Of a stretch of DNA of 64,000 nucleotides, positions 57,924 to 64,000 are shown piece after piece. The stretch spans positions 20,063 to 84,062 of the forward strand of contig NZ_LELK01000006.1 in NCBI RefSeq assembly GCF_001039475.1, given 5' to 3'. The notes below the pieces were generated by a model. It was not told where the DNA came from, made no database searches, and worked only from the letters and a program-made list of their open reading frames with translations. Within the stretch, counting starts at the first letter, position 1. Each line of letters starts with the position of its first letter. Position numbers and translations under genes: made by a program. The DNA is from Guptibacillus hwajinpoensis (GTDB lineage Bacteria; Bacillota; Bacilli; Bacillales; Guptibacillaceae).

Positions 57924-59162
57924 CTATGATGTTCTGTTTTCTATTGTAAGAGTGACTTTTTTCGTTGACCCTGACCATCGGACATAGGAAGGTCCGTTCC
58001 ACTGTAGACCTAGCTCATGTTCACCTTCAGACAGTCCACTTGCGTCAATATATGCCTGGAAATCACCGTTTTGTATATTATCAAGCACACTTGCTGCACC
58101 ATACAGCTTCATATCTGTTACCCCTGTCTCAGGACTCGATACGCTAGCTTCCAAACCATCTGATACCCCAGTCACTTTAATCGGAACATCATCAAATGCT
58201 CTCTCGTCTTCTTTACCGACGGAAATAGTTGCCTTCACCGTCCCTGGGTCTACCTTATTCATACCTTCAGGAACAGGTATTTCAAGCTCAATTGTTGTAT
58301 CCTTTGTTATTTCTGAAAGATCAAGAGGAATGCCATCAAGAAACTTCAGTTCTTCAAGTTCTTCCTCTGGTCCGAATACTGATACATCTGTAGGTTCAAG
58401 AGCAATAGAAGAGATACTTATACCTTCAGGAAGTTCACCTTTTTGATCGAGTTTAATGGGTACCTTTTTAAATGGTTCTTTAATTGGCACTTTAACATCA
58501 ACTACAGCGGGATCAATTGTTAATCCTTGTATTTCGTCCATATTCCCATCGTATACATTAAGTGTAATACGCTGATTGACTTCTTCCTTCGCACCGCTTA
58601 CATCTACATACCCTCGTACAAAGGCAACTTGATCAAGTTTTGATTTCGCTCCTGTTACACTAACCGTTTTAGGTGTCACAATCGGCTCTTCTGTTGTGTA
58701 GCCTTCAGGGAGTTCTTCCACCTTTAAAAGGTTTATACCAGCTTGGTAGTTGTTTGAATTCTTTTCTTCAATTGTGACAGAAACCCTAGCAGGATCGATT
58801 GTTACATCAACATTTTCGGGAAAATCTCGGTGTTTGACCGTAACAAGATGCTGTCCAGGAGTTAAATTCCGTAAATCCACATATATCTCTTTATTTTTAA
58901 GCTTTGATAGCATGACACTATCGGTTCGGCCATTAACAACGACATCGACGGTTTCGGGTAAATCAGATACCACCACATTGTCTTCATCAGAAAGCACTTG
59001 AAGCTCCATATCTGTTATTGATTCACTTTCAGTCTCAGGTTCAAACAACCCCTGTGTACCTGATGTAGAAGCGTCTGGCATCGCCACAATAGTATAGAGC
59101 ATAAGAGCGAGAAGAAAAGAGATGATCTTGACAAACCAATTACTTGTTAGCAATTTGTCCAT
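57924..59162 (-). CDS. cdaR: CdaA regulator CdaR (YbbR-domain protein)
   Basis: The 412-aa protein has a single N-terminal membrane anchor ([20 protein letters not shown], about 8-27) and an outer region of four YbbR repeats (about 50-410), each with the VxVxG/P...L spacing. It modulates the c-di-AMP cyclase CdaA from outside the membrane. Start: ATG at 59162, overlapping the cdaA stop by one base (TAATG), with GGAGGGGG upstream. Confidence 0.93.
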   Translation of the reverse strand: MDKLLTSNWFVKIISFLLALMLYTIVAMPDASTSGTQGLFEPETESESITDMELQVLSDEDNVVVSDLPETVDVVVNGRTDSVMLSKLKNKEIYVDLRNLTPGQHLVTVKHRDFPENVDVTIDPARVSVTIEEKNSNNYQAGINLLKVEELPEGYTTEEPIVTPKTVSVTGAKSKLDQVAFVRGYVDVSGAKEEVNQRITLNVYDGNMDEIQGLTIDPAVVDVKVPIKEPFKKVPIKLDQKGELPEGISISSIALEPTDVSVFGPEEELEELKFLDGIPLDLSEITKDTTIELEIPVPEGMNKVDPGTVKATISVGKEDERAFDDVPIKVTGVSDGLEASVSSPETGVTDMKLYGAASVLDNIQNGDFQAYIDASGLSEGEHELGLQWNGPSYVRWSGSTKKVTLTIENRTS

Positions 59163-59983
59163 TACTTTTTCCCCCTCCAATTACTAAAACGGTTGGAAGT
59201 TTCAGTCTTTGAGACAGCAGGGTTCAATTCAGCATTTAGCAAATCACGAAGGACTTCCTCAGATAAGTTTCGATGAAGCTCTCCATTTTTTGTCAGCGAT
59301 ATGCTTCCTGTTTCTTCAGAAACGATTAGCGTCAAACTATCTGTTACTTCACTTATCCCGAGAGCAGCCCGGTGTCTCGTCCCAAGCTCTTTAGAGATAA
59401 AAGGACTCTCGGAAAGTGGTAAATAACAGGCAGCTGCAAGAATTTCGTCTTTCTTCAGAATAACAGCCCCATCATGAAGCGGCGTATTAGGGATAAATAT
59501 ATTAATAAGCAGCTCTGAAGTTAGCTTAGCATTCATTGGAATACCCGTCTCTACGTAGTCATTTAAACCTGTTTCGCGCTCAATCGAGATCAAAGCACCA
59601 ATTCGACGTTTCCCCATATAGGAAGACGATTTAATAATTGCTTCAACCATTTTGTTTGTCTCTTCTTCTTCAACAGCTGTGCGGGCAAATAATCTACCAC
59701 GTCCAAGTTGTTCAAGGGCCCTACGTAATTCTGGCTGGAAAATAATAATTATCGCAAGAAGTCCATAGAGAACTACCCGCTCTAATATCCAGTGCAGGGT
59801 ATTTAATTCAAAGAAACTACTTAAAAACCATGCTGCGATTATTACGGTTATCCCTTTCAAAAGCTGAACTGCTTTTGTTCCGCGAATAAGCATAATGATT
59901 TTATAAATAACATAGGTCACAAGTAGAATATCTATTATCTCTGTTATGTAGTCAAAAACATTTACATTTCCAACAGGCAGCAC
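59162..59983 (-). CDS. cdaA: Diadenylate cyclase CdaA
   Basis: The 273-aa membrane cyclase makes c-di-AMP from two ATP. Three N-terminal helices (about 12-85) are followed by a DAC domain: FQPELRRALEQLGRG (about 88-102), the catalytic DGA in NTPLHDGAVIL (about 168-178) and RHR in LGTRHRAALG (about 203-212). Start: the GTG at 59983 has GGAGGA seven bases upstream and gives exactly the length of B. subtilis CdaA; a longer frame from 60034 lacks a ribosome site. It is co-transcribed with cdaR and glmM. Confidence 0.95.
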   Translation of the reverse strand: MLPVGNVNVFDYITEIIDILLVTYVIYKIIMLIRGTKAVQLLKGITVIIAAWFLSSFFELNTLHWILERVVLYGLLAIIIIFQPELRRALEQLGRGRLFARTAVEEEETNKMVEAIIKSSSYMGKRRIGALISIERETGLNDYVETGIPMNAKLTSELLINIFIPNTPLHDGAVILKKDEILAAACYLPLSESPFISKELGTRHRAALGISEVTDSLTLIVSEETGSISLTKNGELHRNLSEEVLRDLLNAELNPAVSKTETSNRFSNWRGKK

Positions 59984-60143
59984 GGCACTTCCTCCAAACA
60001 TATTGTATTTAGCCTGAGGTTCATCTATTTGCATCGCTAAAATACATCTGTAACTTTTTAATTATATCATAATTATTCTATGTTCAAAAAAAAGCTCGTG
60101 CCGGTAAGGGAACAATTATTCAATTTGTTCTTCATTACTACGT

Positions 60144-60173
60144 AAATAAACCGTCCAAATGGACGGTTTATTT
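60144..60173 (-). terminator. Terminator of sigW-rsiW
   Basis: An AAATAAACCGTCC/GGACGGTTTATTT hairpin overlaps the rsiW stop codon. Confidence 0.8.
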
Positions 60174-60797
60174 GCTTTCTTCGTTTGTGAAGAAATCACC
60201 TAAATTGTAAACAAGTTTCTTTAATTCATACCAGGTCCAATCAAGGATATGATCAACTTCTTCAATCTCGCCTGTCACTTGTCCAGCAGAAGCCATATAT
60301 TGTTCCCCATTAATAACGAGGACATCACCTTTAACTTCGCCTTCTATTTCAAGGTTACGATTCTTAACAGTTAAATCTCCTTCAATTACCTCTCCTTCAG
60401 GAACAATGACTGTGTTGGTTTCTTGATCAAATCTCAAGTTACCGGACAAAGCAGATAGTTGATCTTCACTCGTCCAAGATGAGTAAACTGAACCTGTCAT
60501 CAAAGCAAGGAATAGGATTGCTGCTGTAACCAGTGGGTGTGACTTCATCCAACGCTTTATCCAAACCGTTCGCTTCTCCTGCGGAAGCTGCTTCATTACC
60601 TTTGATGTAAAACCATCGGGTGCCTCCATAGAAGGCGAGCTGAGGAGAAACGATTCCGTCTTTTTTAATTCTTCATAATGTTGTTTACAGTCACTACATG
60701 TTTGTATATGTTCAAACAATAGACGCTTCTGTTCCTTCGTTGCGTCTTCATCAAGTACGTCATGCATAATTCCTATCATTTCTGCAGGGCATTTCAT
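60168..60797 (-). CDS. rsiW: Anti-sigma-W factor RsiW
   Basis: The 209-aa protein has a cytoplasmic ZAS zinc finger (H30..C34..C37: EHIQTCSDCK), one membrane helix (PLVTAAILFLALMTGSVY, about 88-105) and an extracellular part with a bactofilin-like beta stretch (GDLTVKNRNLEIEGEVKGDVLVINGE). It holds SigW inactive until cleaved by site-1 (PrsW) and site-2 proteases. Start: ATG at 60797 behind GGGGGAG, 15 bp after sigW. Confidence 0.93.
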   Translation of the reverse strand: MKCPAEMIGIMHDVLDEDATKEQKRLLFEHIQTCSDCKQHYEELKKTESFLLSSPSMEAPDGFTSKVMKQLPQEKRTVWIKRWMKSHPLVTAAILFLALMTGSVYSSWTSEDQLSALSGNLRFDQETNTVIVPEGEVIEGDLTVKNRNLEIEGEVKGDVLVINGEQYMASAGQVTGEIEEVDHILDWTWYELKKLVYNLGDFFTNEESK

Positions 60798-60811
60798 AGC
60801 TTCTCCCCCTT

Positions 60812-61375
60812 TCATTGCTCTTGAAGCTTCTTTCTAAGTGCTTCTCTCCCTCGGTGTATTCGGGTTTTGACTGTACCGATTGGGAGATCTAATATTTCAC
60901 TAATCTCCTTGAGGGATAGCTCTTGAATATATTTCAGCGTAATTGCGCTTCTATACTTAGCTGGAAGACTTAAAATAGCTCGATGTATACCATCTTGTGC
61001 TTCTAGAGAAACTACTTCATCTTCTGGTAATTGTTCGTCTGCTGAAACTTGAGAGTACATTGTTAATCCATCTGTACCTGCAACTTCGGCATCAAGGTAA
61101 TAATCAGGCTTTTTCTTACGCATTCGGTCAATAGACAAGTTGGTAGCAATGCGATACAACCATGTAGAGAATTTGCGATCAATTTGATAGCGATCAATAT
61201 TTGTATAAGCTCGAATAAACGCCTCTTGTGCTACATCCTCTGCTTCCTGCCTGTTACCGAGCATTCGATAAGATAATGCGAAAACTCTATCTTTATAGAG
61301 TTCCACTAACTCCCCAAATGCATTATGATCTCCTTTTCTCACTTGCAATATAATTCTTTTTACTATGGCATCCAT
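60812..61375 (-). CDS. sigW: ECF sigma factor SigW
   Basis: The 187-aa factor, equal in length to B. subtilis SigW, controls the cell-envelope and antimicrobial-peptide response. Region 2 contains YRMLGNRQEAEDVAQEAFIRAYTNI (about 36-60) and FSTWLYRIATNLSIDRMRKKK (about 69-89). Region 4 contains LKYIQELSLKEISEILDLPIGTVKTRIHRGREAL (about 148-181). Start: ATG at 61375 with GAGAGAAGAA. The perfect autoregulatory promoter upstream confirms identity. Confidence 0.96.
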   Translation of the reverse strand: MDAIVKRIILQVRKGDHNAFGELVELYKDRVFALSYRMLGNRQEAEDVAQEAFIRAYTNIDRYQIDRKFSTWLYRIATNLSIDRMRKKKPDYYLDAEVAGTDGLTMYSQVSADEQLPEDEVVSLEAQDGIHRAILSLPAKYRSAITLKYIQELSLKEISEILDLPIGTVKTRIHRGREALRKKLQEQ

Positions 61376-61416
61376 TTCTTCTCTCAACCCCCGCTGATTC
61401 CTGCGGCTACTATAGT

Positions 61417-61442
61417 TACGTACCAGGAAACACAAAGTTTCA
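61417..61442 (-). promoter_or_regulatory. Sigma-W autoregulatory promoter
   Basis: TGAAAC (61437-61442), 16-bp spacer, CGTA (61417-61420) on the minus strand, matching the sigma-W consensus exactly. Confidence 0.93.
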
Positions 61443-61599
61443 CTTTTTTTATAAAAAAAATTCAGTTCATCTTTCCCTATTCTAGCATGTTTGTTTCACT
61501 GGTATTAATGGAAATACATATATTTCTAACAAAAAATAGTTTAAGCATTTCTTATAGTGGGTATTAAGGATGTAAATTATTGAAAGGGTGGTTGGGCTT

Positions 61600-61809
61600 A
61601 TGGAAACGTTGGATCGACAAATAAGCTTTCACATAGAGCAAGATAAAGATCATTTACTCGCGGAAATTGAATCGTCACGCCAAAAAATGAATTTATTAGC
61701 GAGAAACCAACCACTTAGCTCTTCTGAGATTGTAGAAATCAGCACATATCTAGACTTCCTATTAAATGTATATGATCAATGTCGAAACAAAAAAGCTGCG
61801 GCTCTCTAA
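61600..61809 (+). CDS. Spo0E-like aspartyl-phosphate phosphatase
   Basis: The 69-aa helical hairpin has the family motif SSEIVEISTYLDFLLNVY (about 43-60; S-x-x-[IV]-x-x-x-S-x-x-LD). Such proteins remove phosphate from Spo0A or related regulators and delay sporulation. Start: ATG at 61600, nine bases after AAAGGGTGG; a GTG four codons upstream overlaps that site. It is the only plus-strand gene between glmS and the tRNA cluster. Confidence 0.82.
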   Translation: METLDRQISFHIEQDKDHLLAEIESSRQKMNLLARNQPLSSSEIVEISTYLDFLLNVYDQCRNKKAAAL

Positions 61810-61831
61810 TAAAGAAGGCCGCAGTTTTTTT
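61792..61831. terminator. Terminator between the Spo0E-like gene and rocF
   Basis: CTGCGGC/GCCGCAG stem with A- and T-runs on both sides; usable in both directions. Confidence 0.7.
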
Positions 61832-61834
61832 ATT

Positions 61835-62737
61835 TTATTTTAACTTTTCTCCAAATAATGATCCCATTAACGCTACAGCAACGGTAGCTGTTTTGTTTTT
61901 CTCGTCTAAAATCGGATTAACTTCTACAAATTCAGCAGATGTAAGAATATCTGATTCAGCGAGCATCTCCATTGCAAGATGGCTTTCACGGTAGCTAATT
62001 CCCCCAAGGACGGGAGTACCAACGCCAGGTGCATCATGTGGATCAAGTCCATCAAGATCGAGGCTTAAGTGCACACCATCTGTTCCTTTCGATACATACT
62101 CAATCGCTTCTTCCATTACCTTCGTCATACCCATGCGGTCAATCTCATGCATTGTATATACTTTAATTCCTTTTTCCTTAATCAATTCTCGCTCCCCTTC
62201 ATCAAGAGAACGGGCACCAATTATAACAATGTTTTCTGGTTTAATCTTAGGTGTATAACCTGAAATTCCAGTTAAGGACTCATCCCCAATGCCAAGGCTT
62301 ACAGCAAGTGGCATGCCATGAATATTTCCAGAAGGTGATGTTGCAGAGTTATTCAAATCACCATGGGCATCGTACCAAATCACACCCAGATTATCATAAT
62401 TACGAGCTACACCAGCAAGTGTACCAATTGCGATACTGTGGTCTCCTCCAAAAACAAGTGGAAAACGCTTACGATTAACTACCTCATTTACTACATCAGA
62501 TAGCTTCTCACTCGCATCTGCTACTTCTTTTAGATTCTTTAACTGATGATCCTGTTCTTCAGGGCTCTTCTCAGGTCTCCCTATCTCAATATCACCAAGA
62601 TCTTCGATATCATAGCTTAAATTTGTTAATCGTTCAACAATTCCTGCATAACGGATCGCGCTCGGTCCCATATCTACTCCACGCCTCATCTGGCCAAGAT
62701 CCATTGGTACTCCTATAATTGATAATTGATTATTCAT
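61835..62737 (-). CDS. rocF: Arginase
   Basis: The 300-aa Mn2+ enzyme splits arginine into ornithine and urea. Metal ligands: His in GGDHSIAIG (about 95-103), DAHGDLN (about 122-128), and the second Asp pair in LSLDLDGLDPHDAPG (about 224-238); the substrate Glu lies in VEVNPILDE (about 268-276). Start: ATG at 62737 behind GAGGAGGA. A candidate promoter TTGAGT-18-TAAAAT lies at 62771-62800; no sigma-L (-12/-24) element is evident, unlike the B. subtilis roc operons. Confidence 0.95.
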   Translation of the reverse strand: MNNQLSIIGVPMDLGQMRRGVDMGPSAIRYAGIVERLTNLSYDIEDLGDIEIGRPEKSPEEQDHQLKNLKEVADASEKLSDVVNEVVNRKRFPLVFGGDHSIAIGTLAGVARNYDNLGVIWYDAHGDLNNSATSPSGNIHGMPLAVSLGIGDESLTGISGYTPKIKPENIVIIGARSLDEGERELIKEKGIKVYTMHEIDRMGMTKVMEEAIEYVSKGTDGVHLSLDLDGLDPHDAPGVGTPVLGGISYRESHLAMEMLAESDILTSAEFVEVNPILDEKNKTATVAVALMGSLFGEKLK

Positions 62738-62970
62738 TATGTAGTCCTCCTCGTATCTTAGTCTAGCTCTATTTTACCCATATCCTAACAAATGACTCAA
62801 CCTGACATAAAATCCGAATAAATATTCATACAATTACGCAAACTGGATGGGTTTACGGATAAATATAAAGAGAGGAAGAGAGTAGACAACAATACAATTA
62901 TCAAAAACCAACGAATACTACATGTATCATAAGTGCTGATGGTTTATAGAAACCCTATGTTTTTGAACAT

Positions 62971-62998
62971 AAAAAAACCTTAAACATGGTTTAAGGAA
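62971..62998 (-). terminator. Terminator of the rRNA-tRNA operon
   Basis: CCTTAAAC/GTTTAAGG hairpin followed by TTTTTTT on the minus strand, just after tRNA-Ala. The rest of 62738-62970 shows only the rocF promoter region. Confidence 0.85.
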
Positions 62999-63000
62999 AA

Positions 63001-63076
63001 TGGTGGAGCCTAGCGGGATCGAACCGCTGACCTCCTGCGTGCAAGGCAGGCGCTCTCCCAGCTGAGCTAAGGCCCC
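63001..63076 (-). tRNA. tRNA-Ala (TGC)
   Basis: 76 nt with encoded CCA; acceptor GGGGCCT, anticodon loop TTGCACG, TTCGATC T-loop. Last gene of the tRNA cluster. Confidence 0.93.
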
Positions 63077-63080
63077 ATTT

Positions 63081-63154
63081 TGGAGCGGGTGATGGGGATC
63101 GAACCCACGACATCAGCTTGGAAGGCTGAGGTTTTACCACTAAACTACACCCGC
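63081..63154 (-). tRNA. tRNA-Gly (TCC)
   Basis: 74 nt with encoded CCA; acceptor GCGGGTG, anticodon loop CTTCCAA. Confidence 0.93.
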
Positions 63155-63168
63155 ATTATTAAATTAAT

Positions 63169-63243
63169 TGGAGCGGAAGACGGGATTCGAACCCGCGACC
63201 CCCACCTTGGCAAGGTGATGTTCTACCACTGAACTACTTCCGC
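63169..63243 (-). tRNA. tRNA-Gly (GCC)
   Basis: 75 nt with encoded CCA; acceptor GCGGAAG, anticodon loop TTGCCAA. Confidence 0.93.
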
Positions 63244-63246
63244 ATA

Positions 63247-63322
63247 TGGTGAGCCATGAAGGACTCGAACCTTCGACCCTCTGATTAAAAGTCAGATGCT
63301 CTACCAACTGAGCTAATGGCTC
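63247..63322 (-). tRNA. tRNA-Lys (TTT)
   Basis: 76 nt with encoded CCA; acceptor GAGCCAT, anticodon loop CTTTTAA. Confidence 0.93.
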
Positions 63323-63326
63323 TTAA

Positions 63327-63411
63327 TGGTGGAGGGGGACGGATTCGAACCGCCGAACCCTGAGGGAGCGGATTTACAGTCCGCCGCGTTTAGCCACTTC
63401 GCTACCCCTCC
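63327..63411 (-). tRNA. tRNA-Tyr (GTA)
   Basis: 85 nt with a long variable arm and encoded CCA; acceptor GGAGGGG, anticodon loop CTGTAAA. Confidence 0.93.
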
Positions 63412-63422
63412 ACAAGAAAGAA

Positions 63423-63498
<76 letters not shown>

Positions 63499-63577
63499 AA
63501 AAACGTCTAACTTACAAATAAAAAACAGTGCACTCTACCGAGTACTCCTGAAGGTAAGTTAACTATTTTAAGAAAAA

Positions 63578-63653
63578 TGGTGGAGGATGACGGGCTCGAA
63601 CCGCCGACCCTCTGCTTGTAAGGCAGATGCTCTCCCAGCTGAGCTAATCCTCC
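63578..63653 (-). tRNA. tRNA-Val (TAC)
   Basis: 76 nt with encoded CCA; acceptor GGAGGAT, anticodon loop CTTACAA. Confidence 0.93.
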
Positions 63654-63678
63654 ACAGAGTAAAACTAAATGAAATAAT

Positions 63679-63753
63679 TGGTGACCCGTACGGGATTCGA
63701 ACCCGTGATACCGCCGTGAAAGGGCGGTGTCTTAACCACTTGACCAACGGGCC
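63679..63753 (-). tRNA. tRNA-Glu (TTC)
   Basis: 75 nt with encoded CCA; acceptor GGCCCGT, anticodon loop CTTTCAC. Confidence 0.92.
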
Positions 63754-63759
63754 ATGTCC

Positions 63760-63835
<76 letters not shown>

Positions 63836-63839
63836 ATTA

Positions 63840-63914
63840 TGGCTCCACAGGTAGGATTCGAACCTACGACCGATCGGTTAACAGCCGATTGCTCTACCAC
63901 TGAGCTACTGTGGA
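63840..63914 (-). tRNA. tRNA-Asn (GTT)
   Basis: 75 nt with encoded CCA; acceptor TCCACAG, anticodon loop CTGTTAA. First tRNA after the 5S gene. Confidence 0.93.
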
Positions 63915-63924
63915 ATATTGGTCA

Positions 63925-64000
63925 GCCTGGCAACGTCCTACTCTTGCAGGGGGAGATCCCCCAACTACCATCGGCGCTGAAGAGCTTAACTTCCGTGTTC
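63925..64000 (-). rRNA. 5S rRNA, 3' part
   Basis: The minus strand reads GAACACGGAAGTTAAGCTC, GCGCCGATGGTAGT, GGAGATC..., AGAGTAGGACGTTGCCAGGC: the 3' two thirds of a Bacillus 5S rRNA. The gene continues past the window, with 23S and 16S expected beyond. Confidence 0.95.

Noticed and set aside
61835..62970. Sigma-L (-12/-24) promoter for rocF
   Set aside because: No GG-N10-GC element was found; a sigma-A-like pair fits better.

Overview
The window is a low-GC, AT-rich chromosomal segment of an endospore-forming member of the Bacillaceae. The evidence is Bacillus-type gene order (rRNA-tRNA operon, rocF, sigW-rsiW, cdaA-cdaR, glmM, glmS), a glmS ribozyme, a CotF-type spore coat protein, a Spo0E-like phosphatase, a mtlA-mtlR-mtlF-mtlD operon, a CsoR-controlled copper operon, strong AGGAGG-type ribosome binding sites, and frequent TTG/GTG starts. 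The species cannot be fixed from sequence alone.

Layout. 1-39000 is mostly core and housekeeping DNA: UV endonuclease UvsE, DegV, an old-yellow-enzyme/dienoyl-CoA reductase, CsaA, MscL, the BdbC/thioredoxin pair, an M24 peptidase, a Fur-box-controlled small RNA and small membrane protein, BioY behind a BirA-type operator, YibQ, YkhA, YisL, the mannitol operon (with an EIICB that carries two IIB domains), a Zn/Cd P-type ATPase plus ZIP transporter, and csoR-copA-copZ. Next come an amidinotransferase-like hydrolase, an amino acid permease, a LysE-type exporter and a coat protein. Several dispersed repeat families sit between these genes: an AGGCTCTTTTC-ended MITE-like element in five copies, four tandem 122-bp hairpin units, and a 144-bp multi-stem palindrome.

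39234-54232 is a complete Tn7-like transposon of 14,999 bp inserted 20-25 bp downstream of the glmS stop codon, at the attTn7 position. Both ends can be read directly: TGT...ACA termini, a perfect 5-bp duplication (AAAAG) outside them, three spaced TnsB-type sites at the left end, and four sites at exact 20-bp spacing at the right end next to glmS. It carries tnsA, tnsB, tnsC and a long tnsD/tniQ in overlapping or closely spaced order, and no recognisable tnsE. The cargo looks defence-like. It has a PIN-domain nuclease with a small coupled partner and an RloC-like AAA ATPase with a zinc hook and a candidate anticodon-nuclease triad. It also has a cytoplasmic trypsin-like protease, a multi-domain zinc-finger/HNH/HTH nuclease, and an unrecognised 160-aa protein at the right end. 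The insertion cut into the end of a MITE-like repeat that already abutted attTn7 and separated glmS from a terminator that now lies 15 kb away.

54258-64000 returns to core DNA, all on the minus strand except the Spo0E-like gene: glmS with its ribozyme, glmM, cdaR, cdaA, rsiW, sigW (with a perfect sigma-W promoter), rocF, ten tRNA genes and the 3' part of a 5S rRNA gene. GlmM, CdaA and CdaR link cell-wall precursor supply to c-di-AMP synthesis, and GlmS supplies the GlmM substrate under ribozyme feedback.
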